From: Desertifilum tharense IPPAS B-1220
GTDB lineage: Bacteria > Cyanobacteriota > Cyanobacteriia > Cyanobacteriales > Desertifilaceae
Assembly (NCBI RefSeq): GCF_001746915.1
Contig: NZ_MJGC01000058.1
Location: 1 to 64,000, forward strand
Direction: 5' to 3'
Length of the DNA stretch: 64,000 nt
In this document: positions 7,790 through 22,056 of the stretch, one piece after another
Numbering within the stretch: the first letter of the stretch is position 1
Layout: every line of letters begins with the position of its first letter
Translations under genes and position numbers: made by a program
Notes under the pieces: model-generated
Database searches by the model: none
What the model was told of the DNA's origin: nothing
The model's input: the letters and a program-made list of their open reading frames with translations, nothing else

Positions 7790-9524
7790 GCAGCAAGTGC
7801 GTGGCGTGACTCATTCTTTACGATTGGGCGTTACCCTAACGGTTGGTTTAGGATTATCCTCGCTAGCGGCGTTGTTTGTTGGGCGATGGGAAACGGCTAG
7901 CCAGCAAACCCGCTTTCAACGACAGATTGAAAATTTAACGACGGCCCTTCAACGCAGCCTCAATCGCTATACGGATGTGCTAGCGTTTCTAGGAGATTAC
8001 TATGGAGTTGTGCCGGGACAGGTACAGCGTCAGGACTTTGCTAATTTTGTGGCGCGATCGCTCTCAACTTATCCCGGTATTCAAGCCTTAGAATGGGCAC
8101 CGTTAGTGCAGCACGCAGAACGGTTAGACTTTGAACGTCGCATACAAGCCGAAGGTTATCCCAATTTTCAGATTACCCAACTTTCCGAGGGGAATCGGTT
8201 GATTCGCTCAAGCGATCGCCCTTACTATATTCCTGTCACCTATGTGGTGCCTTTTGCCAGTAATGAAGCGGCGTTTGGGTTCGATCTTAACTCAAATCCA
8301 GCCCGCGCGATCGCGATCGCCTCGGCTAAGGATAATGGCGAAATTACAGCCACTGGAAGAATTCGCCTTGTGCAAGAACAGCGCGATCAATTTGGCTTTT
8401 TAGTCCTGTTTCCCTTATATCAAACTTCCACCCTTCCCGATGAGTTAACAACGCGCCGCCAGCAATTTCAGGGATTTTTAGTGGGGGTGTTTCGCGTTTC
8501 CAATGTGGTTGAAGAATCGCTGCAAGATTTAGATTACGATATTGATTTTGGGCTATATGACCAAAGTGCTAGCCTCAGTCAACAATTTCTAGGAGGGTAT
8601 GATGCGATCGCGCGAACGGTGACGACTAGCGAACGCCCTCAAGCCGACTCTTCCCTCTGTCCAACCCCTGCTTATTGTACCCGGAGTTTAACCGTTGGAC
8701 AACGGCAATGGCAAGTCAGATTTTCACCCTCAGCAAACTATACCTTTAACAGCGCTTATGGCGTACCTCTTACCCTGTTAATCGGAATGGGTTTAACCGC
8801 AGGTTTAATCTTATATTTGCATCAACTCAACCGCGAATTAGAACAAACCAAAACCTTAAGTAATCTCAAACAGCGGTTTTTCTCAATGGCTTCCCACGAA
8901 CTCCGCACGCCCCTAAGTACCATCTTACTCTCGGCGGAATCGCTGCAAATTAATCGCCATCAATTATCCGAAGAACAAAAAGAAATTAACATTCAACGAA
9001 TTTATCTGACAGCAAAACGGATGAGTCAACAAATTGCTGACTTATTAACCTTAACCCGCGCCGAAGTCGGGAAATTAGACTTTCACCCCGAACTTTTAGA
9101 AATCGATCTGTTTTGCCAACAAATCTTAGACGAGATGGAATTTCAACAGCGAATTGCCTTTAGCAGCCATTGCCCCAATACTAAGGCATTTTGGGATAAG
9201 AAATTAGTGCGATCGCTCCTAACCAACCTCCTCTCTAACGCCGTCAAATATTCGCCCGACGATTGCTTAGTCCAGTTTACCGTCCGCTGCACCGACCAGA
9301 ACGCCATTTTAGAAATCTGCGATCGCGGTATTGGCATTCCTCTAGCCGATCGATCTCGCATTCAAGATGCATTCTATCGCGGAAGTAACGTCGGTTCCAT
9401 TCCAGGTAGCGGCTTAGGGTTAGCCGTCGTCAAAACCTGCATTGAACTCCATCGCGGCGAATGGCACATTGAAAGTCAAGCAGGGGAGGGAACCACCATC
9501 ACCGTCAAACTCCCTTTAGAATAA
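7782..9524 (+). CDS. CHASE-domain sensor histidine kinase
   Basis: A membrane sensor kinase of about 580 residues. It has an N-terminal TM (SLAALFVGR region), then a CHASE ectodomain of about 230 residues with typical signatures (YPGIQALEWAP, and YVVPFASNEAAFGFDLNS followed by R). A second TM (LTLLIGMGLTAGLILYL) follows, then a short coiled segment, HisKA (FFSMASHELRTPLS) and HATPase (NLLSNAVKYSP, CDRGIGIP, GSGLGLAVVK). No PAS or receiver is present. The start is uncertain: TTG at 7755, GTG at 7782 or GTG at 7797. GTG 7782 overlaps the end of the Mop-domain gene by 8 nt, and any choice implies translational coupling or near-coupling with it. CHASE domains sense small molecules outside the cytoplasm; the ligand here is unknown. 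No cognate response regulator is adjacent. Confidence 0.92.
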   Translation: MGKQQVRGVTHSLRLGVTLTVGLGLSSLAALFVGRWETASQQTRFQRQIENLTTALQRSLNRYTDVLAFLGDYYGVVPGQVQRQDFANFVARSLSTYPGIQALEWAPLVQHAERLDFERRIQAEGYPNFQITQLSEGNRLIRSSDRPYYIPVTYVVPFASNEAAFGFDLNSNPARAIAIASAKDNGEITATGRIRLVQEQRDQFGFLVLFPLYQTSTLPDELTTRRQQFQGFLVGVFRVSNVVEESLQDLDYDIDFGLYDQSASLSQQFLGGYDAIARTVTTSERPQADSSLCPTPAYCTRSLTVGQRQWQVRFSPSANYTFNSAYGVPLTLLIGMGLTAGLILYLHQLNRELEQTKTLSNLKQRFFSMASHELRTPLSTILLSAESLQINRHQLSEEQKEINIQRIYLTAKRMSQQIADLLTLTRAEVGKLDFHPELLEIDLFCQQILDEMEFQQRIAFSSHCPNTKAFWDKKLVRSLLTNLLSNAVKYSPDDCLVQFTVRCTDQNAILEICDRGIGIPLADRSRIQDAFYRGSNVGSIPGSGLGLAVVKTCIELHRGEWHIESQAGEGTTITVKLPLE

Positions 9525-9612
9525 AATTGTGATTTTCAAGTGCTGAGTCTAAAGTGCTGAATGGCAAGAGAATGCTGAGTTAAAACCTATCCCCCCATCT
9601 CCCCACCCTCTT

Positions 9613-9633
9613 CGGAACTCGGAACTCGGAACT
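9613..9633. repeat. CGGAACT heptad x3
   Basis: Three perfect tandem CGGAACT units lie just 2 nt beyond the stop codon of the ABC permease gene. They sit next to TGCTGAG/TGCTGAAT and CCCCCCATC words at 9541-9610. The same GTTCCGA/CGGAACT unit appears at 14808-14830. The last codons and the stop of the permease lie within the adjoining module (GTGGGAAGTAGGGAGTTCCGAG on the minus strand). Confidence 0.85.
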
Positions 9634-9635
9634 CC

Positions 9636-10442
9636 CTACTTCCCACTCCAATGAATGACTCGCTTTTCCAACATTAAAAACAACACATTCAAACCATAGC
9701 CCAACAACCCCGTTACCAGAATAGAAGCATACATATCCCGAACATTCAACACTTGTTGAGCATCAATAATCCGCTTACCCAATCCTTGTTCGGTTCCGAT
9801 AAACATCTCAGCAACAATGACAATCACCAACGCAATACTAATACCACTCCGCAAACCAATGAACGTCTGCGGTAAACTTTCCATCAACAACACATCCTTA
9901 AATACCCGCCAGCGATTTGCCCCCATTACCTTCGCCGCTAAAATCCGAGATTGCTTGGCATGAATTACCCCATAAGCGCTATTAAAGACAATTAACAAAA
10001 AGGCGCTAAACCCAGCAATCACCACCTTCGATAAATCGCTAACCCCAAAAAATAGAATAAACATGGGAATTAACGCACTCGCGGGAGTCGAACGGAAAAA
10101 GTCAATTAAAAACTCAACGCTGCGATAGAGTTTTTCCGAACTTCCCAACGCCACGCCCACCGGAACCCCAATCAGCGCCGCCGTGACAAACGCGCCAAAC
10201 GTTCTTAATACCGTGGTACCAAAATCGATCGCCATAGTGCCTGTTACCATCGCCTGGAATAAGGTTGCGATCGTTGTCCAGGGAGTGGGTAACAAGACCG
10301 GATTCACCCACCCAGAAATGGCAATTAGCCACCAGAGAAGCAGTAAAACGAACACCCCCACTAAGGGCAGAAACCGATCGAGATGCTTCGCCAGAGAGAG
10401 TTTAGGAACGCGACGCCCAGAGGAATAGCTAGAAGCAGTCAT
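9636..10442 (-). CDS. ABC transporter permease, NitT/TauT (BPD_transp_1) type
   Basis: Inner-membrane permease of about 268 residues with six predicted TM segments. The EAA cytoplasmic loop is visible as AAKVMGANRWRVFKDVLLMESLP. It is similar in kind to SsuC/TauC/NrtB permeases. The start is set at ATG 10442 rather than the longer frame from 10475, because that ATG overlaps the ATPase stop codon as ATGA and has AGGAG 10 nt upstream, a clear translationally coupled arrangement. It is the last gene of a minus-strand operon of binding protein, ATPase and permease. Substrate cannot be read from the permease; nitrate, sulfonate, taurine, bicarbonate or pyrimidine-precursor transporters all belong to this family. 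Confidence 0.92.
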   Translation of the reverse strand: MTASSYSSGRRVPKLSLAKHLDRFLPLVGVFVLLLLWWLIAISGWVNPVLLPTPWTTIATLFQAMVTGTMAIDFGTTVLRTFGAFVTAALIGVPVGVALGSSEKLYRSVEFLIDFFRSTPASALIPMFILFFGVSDLSKVVIAGFSAFLLIVFNSAYGVIHAKQSRILAAKVMGANRWRVFKDVLLMESLPQTFIGLRSGISIALVIVIVAEMFIGTEQGLGKRIIDAQQVLNVRDMYASILVTGLLGYGLNVLFLMLEKRVIHWSGK

Positions 10443-11233
10443 TTCCGCATCTCCTGACGAAAAATTTCTAAACAATAACGGCTAATTTCCACAAACTCAG
10501 GGGAAGAGAGGGTTTCAAACGTCCGAGGGCGAGGGGCATTAAATGCCACCCTCTCGACTAACCGCGTGGGACGCTTGCTGAGGAGTAAGATCGTATCGGC
10601 TAAGAAAACCGCTTCTTCCAGGTTATGCACCACCATAAACATCGGAATTTGGGTGGTCATAAAAATTTCTTGGAGTTTGTCGCGGACGAAGAGGGTGGTT
10701 TCAAAATCTAGCGCCGAGAAGGGTTCATCCAGAAATAGCACTTCTGGGTCGGCAACTAGGGCCCGCATAATGGAGATGAGTTGCTGTTGACCTCCAGAAA
10801 AGCTGTAGGGATAGCGTTTGAGATCGAGTTGAATATTAAACGTAGCAATTAATTGCTCAACGCGATCGCGACATTCTCTTTCCCCAACTCCTTTCACCCG
10901 CAGCGGATAGGCAATATTATCATAGGCACTCAGCCAAGGCAGCATGGCATCGCGATAGTTTTGAAAGACATAGCCAATGCGGGCGCGACGGATGGGTTTC
11001 CCGTGGATGCGGATTTCGCCCTGGTCAAAAGGCATCAAGCCGCTAATCATATTAATCAGGGTTGATTTACCGCAACCGTTGGGGCCAAAAACCGAGACTA
11101 ATTGGTTATTGGCTAAATCAAGATTGAAGTTATCGTACAGAACAACTTCGCCAAAGGACTTACAGAGGCCTTGGACAGAAACAAAATGTTCGGGGGGGGC
11201 AATCTGCTGATTTGTTATAGCATCTGCTACCAT
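10439..11233 (-). CDS. ABC transporter ATP-binding protein, NitT/TauT type
   Basis: 264-residue ATPase with all expected motifs: Walker A GPNGCGKST (about residues 51-59), Q-loop VFQNYRDAMLPW, signature FSGGQQQ, Walker B VLFLDEPFSALD and the switch His in VVHNLEEA. It resembles SsuB/TauB/NrtD-family ATPases and would energise the permease encoded downstream. It follows the binding-protein gene by 14 nt and overlaps the permease gene by 4 nt. Confidence 0.94.
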   Translation of the reverse strand: MVADAITNQQIAPPEHFVSVQGLCKSFGEVVLYDNFNLDLANNQLVSVFGPNGCGKSTLINMISGLMPFDQGEIRIHGKPIRRARIGYVFQNYRDAMLPWLSAYDNIAYPLRVKGVGERECRDRVEQLIATFNIQLDLKRYPYSFSGGQQQLISIMRALVADPEVLFLDEPFSALDFETTLFVRDKLQEIFMTTQIPMFMVVHNLEEAVFLADTILLLSKRPTRLVERVAFNAPRPRTFETLSSPEFVEISRYCLEIFRQEMRK

Positions 11234-11247
11234 AAATACCTCCTGAA

Positions 11248-12261
11248 TTAGGCGGGGGCGTACAGCAAAGCCGCGACATCGACCTTGCGAGAAAAGACGG
11301 CTTTATCGGTCATGAAGTCAAAGAATTTTTGAAAGTAAGCCACGTCTGCTGGTGTAAACTCGTCGTACATGGTGTAATTCACCAAGGGGACTTTTTGGAC
11401 GAGTTCTCCTTCAATGGCGGTGTAACCCGTCAGGTACTGGCGGGCTTCGTCGGGGTTGTTGCGAATATCCAAAATGGCGCGGCGATAGGCTTCAGCGTAG
11501 GTTTTGGTGGTTTGGGGATATTGTTCAATAAATTGGGTACTGAGGGCGGCTGCACCTCCAAACCAGGGGGCCATTGCATCGCCGAGAATATATTTAGCCA
11601 CAACGCCGTTTTCTAAAATGCGGGTAATGCCTTTCATTTCGCCGACGGTTCCGGTGGGTTCTAGGGTATAGGCGGCGTCAATTTGTCCGGATTCAAGGGC
11701 GGCGACATGTTGGCTAATTTCGAGTTGTTGTACTCTGGGTTCTGTAACGCCCGCAGCGGTTAAAATGGCTTCTGCGATCGCTTTATTTTGTGCCCCTGGG
11801 CCGGTGGCAAATCTTTTACCATTGAGATCCGCTACCGATTGAATGGGACTATCTTTAGCAACGATGACTTGATCGAGTAAAAATTGAGCATTGCTTGGGT
11901 TGGCTGCCAAAATTTTGAATAAGCCGGGTGAGGTGATTTCTGCTAATCCTAAAGCCCCGCTAGCCACGCCATTTCCTGTACCTTGCAAGCGTCCGGCGAT
12001 GATTCCTTCTGCAACTTGGTTGGGCGAGGCAAATCGTACTGCTTCTACATCCAATCCCGCCTCTTGAAAGTATCCTTTTTTGACGGCGACAAACAGCGGT
12101 AAACCGGAAGCAACTGGCCAAAATCCAACGGAAATCTTACCCGGATTTTCTGAATCACTATTGGCTGAACTTGCGGTTTGACCTTGGGTACAGCCGTGGG
12201 CGATAACGGCTAATGCGGCCCCTGCACTGAACTTGAGAAAATGGCGTCTGTGAATCTTCAT
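11248..12261 (-). CDS. ABC transporter substrate-binding lipoprotein (NMT1/SsuA-like, Tat-type signal)
   Basis: 337 residues. The N-terminus MKIHRRHFLKFS carries a twin-arginine pattern, followed by a hydrophobic stretch and a lipobox-like AHGC. This predicts Tat export and lipid anchoring at Cys24. The remainder has the NMT1/SsuA-like fold: GFWPVASGLPLFVAVKKGYF, then VRFASPNQVAEGI, and later ALESGQIDAAYTLEP. It is the first gene of the operon with the ATPase and permease. Substrate is unknown; candidates are sulfonates, nitrate-like anions or heterocyclic vitamin precursors. The upstream 288-nt spacer has no perfect NtcA box. Confidence 0.9.
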   Translation of the reverse strand: MKIHRRHFLKFSAGAALAVIAHGCTQGQTASSANSDSENPGKISVGFWPVASGLPLFVAVKKGYFQEAGLDVEAVRFASPNQVAEGIIAGRLQGTGNGVASGALGLAEITSPGLFKILAANPSNAQFLLDQVIVAKDSPIQSVADLNGKRFATGPGAQNKAIAEAILTAAGVTEPRVQQLEISQHVAALESGQIDAAYTLEPTGTVGEMKGITRILENGVVAKYILGDAMAPWFGGAAALSTQFIEQYPQTTKTYAEAYRRAILDIRNNPDEARQYLTGYTAIEGELVQKVPLVNYTMYDEFTPADVAYFQKFFDFMTDKAVFSRKVDVAALLYAPA

Positions 12262-12418
12262 ACTTGCTACGCTACAAATTTCAAAATTTGAGGTAAGATT
12301 GCATCAAGCGATACAGAATTTCACAGTGCATTGTGAATTTGAGCAAGAATTGAAAACACCGTTCTCTTCTGTAACTTGAGAACTAACGGTACAGATTGCA
12401 GGTGAAATTAACCGGGAT

Positions 12419-12440
12419 GAAATCGGGGAGAAATCGGGGA
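12419..12440. repeat. 11-nt tandem repeat in the ABC operon upstream region
   Basis: Two direct copies of GAAATCGGGGA lie about 160 nt upstream of the binding-protein start, in the 288-nt spacer 12262-12549 that otherwise shows no gene. Tandem direct repeats in such a position can be regulator half-sites; nothing further supports this here. Confidence 0.4.
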
Positions 12441-12549
12441 GAATATTAGAAGTTCATGACATCTATTGACGTGACTGGAATCCGACGTAATCTCTTTGAG
12501 TTAGGGGAACTTTCAAAAATGGTCTTTTTAAAAAAAAGTTATTCTTGCT

Positions 12550-13233
12550 TTAAACCCGATCTAAGGCTTTCAAGCGATATCCTAAACCATGAACGGTTTC
12601 AATAAAATCTTTGGGCGCGCCTGCGGCTTTTAACTTGGAACGCAAGTTTTTAATATAGGTTTTAATGGTGTCTTCTTCTGGGGACTCTTGCCAACTCCAA
12701 ACCTGTTCAATAATGGCTGTTCGGCTTAAGACTCGCCGACCGTAGCGTAACATGGCTTCTAGCAATGCAAACTCTTTGGGGGTGAGCTGAATTTGCACGC
12801 GGTTGTACTTCACTTCATAACTGCTCGGATCGAGTTGTAGGGCACCCCACGCTAAAATAGGAGCCGATCCAGGTTTTCCGCGACGCAACAATGCCCGAAT
12901 TTGGGCCAGCAATTCCTGAAGGTTAAAGGGTTTGACCATGTAAGCATCTGCACCCGCATCCAGTCCAATCACTTTATCCAAACTGGTATCGCGAGCCGTG
13001 AGCATAAGAATCGGGGTAGAATAACCGCGATCGCGCAATCGCTGACACAAGCCAATTCCATCTAATTTCGGTAAAGTGACATCCAGCAAAATCAGATCGT
13101 AAACAAACCCTTCTGTTTGTCTTAACCCCAGTTCGCCATCTCTGGCTAAATCAACAGCATACCTTTGGGCGGTTAGGGTTTCAGCCAAAGAGTCCGCCAA
13201 CTGGATATCGTCTTCCACCAATAAAATTCTCAT
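12550..13233 (-). CDS. OmpR/PhoB-family response regulator
   Basis: About 227 residues: a receiver (MRILLVEDDIQLADSL, phosphoacceptor LILLDVTLPKLDG, switch LMLTARD, Lys in MVKPF) and a winged-helix output domain (LTPKEFALLEAMLRYG, VHGLGYRLKA). ATG 13233 is chosen because MRILLVEDD is the canonical receiver start; the frame upstream to 13305 adds only 24 unlike residues. No histidine kinase is adjacent, so it is an orphan by position. It is co-oriented with murQ upstream and the ABC operon downstream, and could regulate the latter, but that is speculation. Confidence 0.94.
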   Translation of the reverse strand: MRILLVEDDIQLADSLAETLTAQRYAVDLARDGELGLRQTEGFVYDLILLDVTLPKLDGIGLCQRLRDRGYSTPILMLTARDTSLDKVIGLDAGADAYMVKPFNLQELLAQIRALLRRGKPGSAPILAWGALQLDPSSYEVKYNRVQIQLTPKEFALLEAMLRYGRRVLSRTAIIEQVWSWQESPEEDTIKTYIKNLRSKLKAAGAPKDFIETVHGLGYRLKALDRV

Positions 13234-13352
13234 TGTCCAGAGGAAGTTATCCCAGGAAGGTTGAAAGCGCTTCTGAGAACTATCCTGATGGAAGCGCGAT
13301 CGCATTATTGTCTTTTTAAATACAAATAAGCGATCCGCTAACCCTTCTCAAC

Positions 13353-14258
13353 TCAGCCCTGAATACTGGTAATAGCTTCCCGCAAATTTCCTTGATGCTG
13401 GTTTAGAAGATGATGGGCTTTGTCTTTCTCTAAACCCGTCCAGTGCATCATCAAAGCCAGTTTGACATTGCGATCGCTCCTTTCGAGCAATTCCGCACAT
13501 TCAGAACGGCTCAGTTCAGTGAGATCGCCTAAAATGCGGAGAGCGCGATCGCGTAATTTCTTATTGGTGACAGCCACATCCACCATGCGATTGCCATACA
13601 CTTTACCTAACTTGACCATCGCCCCGGTCGAGAGAATATTTAGCGCCATTTTGGTCACAGTTCCCGCCTTTAAACGCGTCGAACCCGCCAACACTTCTGG
13701 CCCGACTAGCAGGCGAATATCAATATCTGCATCAATCTCAACTTGTTCGGCGGGGACGCAAGCGATAAAAACCGTCGTTGCGCCGCGCTGTCTGGCGGCT
13801 TGAATTGCACCGTGGACGTAAGGGGTTGTCCCCCCGGCGGTAATGCCCACCACGACATCTAATTCTGTCACATGACGATGGGCGATCGCTTCTGACCCAT
13901 CCTCAAACAAATCTTCCAAATCTTCCGAACTGCGAACCAGCGCCCCCGCACCCCCGGCTATAATGCCCTGTACCATCTCCGGATGGGTGCAGAACGTGGG
14001 GGGACATTCAGCCGCATCCAACACGCCTAAGCGCCCGCTAGTGCCCGCTCCCGCGTAAAACAAGCGCCCGCCGTGCCGCAACTTTTCCGCAATCCGATCC
14101 ACGGCCTGGGCTAACTGATGTTTCGCTGCTGCGATCGCTTCAACCGTCTTCGCATCCTCGCGGTTAAATAACTCCACCAATTCCAAAGCACTCAAACTAT
14201 CGAGGGTCAAACTCTCAGGATTCACCTGTTCTGTCAGCAAGTGACCGCGTTCTTCCAT
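13353..14258 (-). CDS. murQ: N-acetylmuramic acid 6-phosphate etherase MurQ
   Basis: 301-residue SIS-domain etherase that cleaves the D-lactyl ether of MurNAc-6-phosphate to give GlcNAc-6-phosphate and lactate in peptidoglycan recycling. Family signatures are present: GAGTSGRLGVLDAAECPPTF (about residues 69-88), GIIAGG, SSEDLEDL, GITAGGTTPYV, and TKMALNILSTGAMVKLG. The C-terminal ~50 residues form a small helical UBA-like extension (GLEKDKAHHLLNQHQGNLRE) usual for MurQ. The ATG shares one base with the stop codon of the DUF3110 gene (TAATG), suggesting coupled translation. Confidence 0.97.
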   Translation of the reverse strand: MEERGHLLTEQVNPESLTLDSLSALELVELFNREDAKTVEAIAAAKHQLAQAVDRIAEKLRHGGRLFYAGAGTSGRLGVLDAAECPPTFCTHPEMVQGIIAGGAGALVRSSEDLEDLFEDGSEAIAHRHVTELDVVVGITAGGTTPYVHGAIQAARQRGATTVFIACVPAEQVEIDADIDIRLLVGPEVLAGSTRLKAGTVTKMALNILSTGAMVKLGKVYGNRMVDVAVTNKKLRDRALRILGDLTELSRSECAELLERSDRNVKLALMMHWTGLEKDKAHHLLNQHQGNLREAITSIQG

Positions 14259-14659
14259 TACAACAAACCTTCCAATCGACGACGAATGCGTTCAAGTTCA
14301 GTATCCGACATTGAACTTGAATCTTCCTCTGAAGCGTCTACAGATGCTTTGGAGTCTTTGGCTGCTTCTTCAGGTTGCCAATCTAATTGCTCTGCATTAG
14401 AATCCGGCGGAACCGCTAGCATCCCTTCTGTCACCAACTCCCAATCGAGATCCGCTTGCTGACAAAACTCCTTAACCTCCTCATCCTCAATCGCTTCGAC
14501 AGTCGGCGAGGGAAAATCTTGGGCCTCTAGCATTAAACTAAAGCGGGTGGCATCATCCTCAGACTCAAACATCAAGACCTTATTGCGATCGCCAATCCGA
14601 ATGGTATGAATCCCCTCGTTTTCCGTTCGGGCATTAAACAATAAGACAAACACTCGCAT
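14258..14659 (-). CDS. DUF3110 domain protein
   Basis: About 133 residues of the cyanobacterial/plastid DUF3110 family. The N-terminal two thirds (MRVFVLLFNARTENEGIHTI, then DDATRFSLMLEAQDFPSP) form the conserved domain; the C-terminus is acidic, serine-rich and probably disordered. ATG 14659 is preferred over the longer frame to 14692 because MRVFVLLFNA is the conserved start. Function is unknown. The gene overlaps murQ by one base and is probably the first gene of a two-gene unit. Confidence 0.85.
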   Translation of the reverse strand: MRVFVLLFNARTENEGIHTIRIGDRNKVLMFESEDDATRFSLMLEAQDFPSPTVEAIEDEEVKEFCQQADLDWELVTEGMLAVPPDSNAEQLDWQPEEAAKDSKASVDASEEDSSSMSDTELERIRRRLEGLL

Positions 14660-14719
14660 AAGCTTGATGAGTTGCGCTTTCACTCTACACATTAACTATC
14701 TTAGAGCGATCTGTTCCCT

Positions 14720-15170
14720 CTTTCCCCCCCTCTCTGAGTGCTGAGTGCAAAGTGCTGAGTGCTGAGTGAGAAGAGGGTGGGGGGATGGGGGGAAGGAGAG
14801 TGCAAAGTTCCGAGTTCCGAGTTCCGAGTGGGGAAAGGAGTGCTGAGTGGAAAGTGCTGTTGCTTTAGCTTGTGCGTAGCAGTGTGCTGAGTGGGGAAAA
14901 GAGTGCAAAGTTCCGTAGCTTGCACACCAAGTAGCGGTGTTCCGAGTCAGAAGAGAGTGCTGAGTCGGTTCTGAGTTCTGAGTCAGAAGAAAGTGCTGAG
15001 TTGATAGTCATCAAGTCTTCCTATCTTTTCTTCCCCCCATCCCCCCATCCTCTTTACCCCAACCCCCAACTCCCAATTCCCTTCTTCCTCCAACCCCTAA
15101 CTCCCAATTCCCAACTCCCTTCTTCCCCCACTCAGCACTCAGCACTTTCCACTCAGCACTCAGAAAGGGG
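14720..15170. repeat. Composite array of heptanucleotide repeats in opposite orientations
   Basis: The 748-nt spacer (14660-15407) between the divergent DUF3110 and tamB genes is filled by short repeats. The left part (14735-15000) is rich in TGCTGAG, TGCAAAG and GTTCCGA units. The right part (15030-15165) holds CCCCAAC, TCCCAAC and CCCCCATCC units and finally the reverse complement CTCAGCA. The two flanks could therefore pair into a long imperfect hairpin. A GCGTAGCAG-type word is embedded twice. Repeat-encoded open frames in this region are not genes. 15170-15407 should contain the tamB promoter; none is clear to me. Confidence 0.85.
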
Positions 15171-15371
15171 TTGAACCTATATAGATATAGAAAGAACGGA
15201 ATTGGACACCTGAGTCGAATATTCTCCGTCTCAGGGAAAAGGCGGGTTATCTATTTTGGGTGTCAGGTCAATTTTCATTCGCAATTTCGTGAGATACAGT
15301 ATTGGCAATATGCAAGTCAGTCTAAGATTGCTTGATGACAGTTTTCTAGCAAGCGGTATACCCTTGTCTAG

Positions 15372-21071
<5,700 letters not shown>

Positions 21072-21139
21072 GAAATTGTCCGATCTCAAATTTCTTGAAT
21101 GCTAAACCCGATAGAATACAAATATCGCTTGATGACGAT

Positions 21140-21174
21140 TTGATGAGTTGCTATCATAAGAACCAGCTCATCAA
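21140..21174. promoter_or_regulatory. Dyad upstream of higB (candidate autoregulatory operator)
   Basis: TTGATGAG (21140-21147) and CTCATCAA (21167-21174) form a perfect 8-bp inverted repeat with a 19-nt spacer, 63 nt before the toxin start. HigA-type antitoxins usually bind such dyads to repress their own operon. It could equally be a simple RNA hairpin. Confidence 0.4.
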
Positions 21175-21236
21175 GTCTGGAATTAGATTAGAAAATTCGG
21201 AACAAGAGGTTAATAAAACTAATTATGTGAAATTTT

Positions 21237-21539
21237 ATGCATATCATTTCCATCAGTCGGCTTAAAGAGTTTTGGACAGTCCACCCTAATTCAGAACCAG
21301 CTTTGCGAACCTGGTATAAGCTAACATCTTTGGCTCAATGGCAACATTTAGCGGAAGTTCGTCAAAACTTTAATTCTGCTGATTCTGTTGGTAATTTCAC
21401 TGTTTTTAATATTGGTGGAAATCACTATCGTCTCATTACCTATATCGATTATCAATATAAAAAAGTCTTCATTCGTTATGTCCTAACCCACAAAGAATAT
21501 AGTGAAGAAAAATGGAAGCAGGACGATTGGTATCAATAA
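21237..21539 (+). CDS. higB: HigB-type toxin (mRNA interferase)
   Basis: 100-residue RelE/HigB-fold toxin, expected to cleave mRNA on the ribosome. The sequence shows the HigB pattern: MHIISISRLKEFWTVHP, a WYKLT helix, VGNFTVFNIGGNHYRLI and the terminal strand KVFIRYVLTHKEYSE. It comes first in the operon, the usual HigBA order. The antitoxin start is 31 nt downstream. Base composition is more AT-rich than the surrounding genes, consistent with horizontal acquisition. Confidence 0.9.
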   Translation: MHIISISRLKEFWTVHPNSEPALRTWYKLTSLAQWQHLAEVRQNFNSADSVGNFTVFNIGGNHYRLITYIDYQYKKVFIRYVLTHKEYSEEKWKQDDWYQ

Positions 21540-21570
21540 TATCTGTATAAAACAAACTGAACTAGAGCCA

Positions 21571-21972
21571 ATGAGCAAGTCTAATACTTATATCCAACTC
21601 CTAACCCAATTTCCTCCCCGCCCGATTGCATCGGAAGAGGAGTTGAGTGCAACTCAAGATAGAATTGACGAGTTATTAGATAAAAAAGAACTCTGTTCTG
21701 ACGAAAGAGATTATCTCAATCTTCTAGGGACTTTGGTTTACGAATATGAACAAACGCTAGAGCCTATTCCTGATATTTCCGGTATAGAGTTGCTCAAGGT
21801 TTTGCTACAAGAGTCGGGATTAAAAGAGAACGACTTAATTCCGATCTTTGAAACAGAATTAAGAGTTTCATCCGTGCTGAATAATCAGCAGCAACTTACA
21901 ATCCAGCAGATTACCCAACTGGCTAACCTTTTCCACATCTCACCAGCAGCATTTCTTCCTCGTCTTTCCTAA
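21571..21972 (+). CDS. higA: HigA-type antitoxin (Xre-like helix-turn-helix)
   Basis: About 133 residues. The N-terminal half (DRIDELLDKKELCSDERDYL) is a helical toxin-binding region seen in cyanobacterial and gamma-proteobacterial HigA proteins. The C-terminal ~55 residues (LLQESGLKENDLIPIF, QLTIQQITQLANLFHISPAA) form an Xre-like HTH. Start set at ATG 21571; the frame upstream to 21502 overlaps the toxin gene and is unlike the family. Confidence 0.9.
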   Translation: MSKSNTYIQLLTQFPPRPIASEEELSATQDRIDELLDKKELCSDERDYLNLLGTLVYEYEQTLEPIPDISGIELLKVLLQESGLKENDLIPIFETELRVSSVLNNQQQLTIQQITQLANLFHISPAAFLPRLS

Positions 21973-22056
21973 AAATCACCCTCACAGATTTAGTGCGATC
22001 GCGCTTTTCCCAAGTTATGGGTTGCGAGGATTTTAGGCGCAACCCAATTCTCAGTC

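Noticed and set aside
14696..14925. Open frames rich in QHS/THS residues on the minus strand
   Set aside because: They are translations of the heptad repeats; two overlapping frames are equally open, with no ribosome-binding site or family features.
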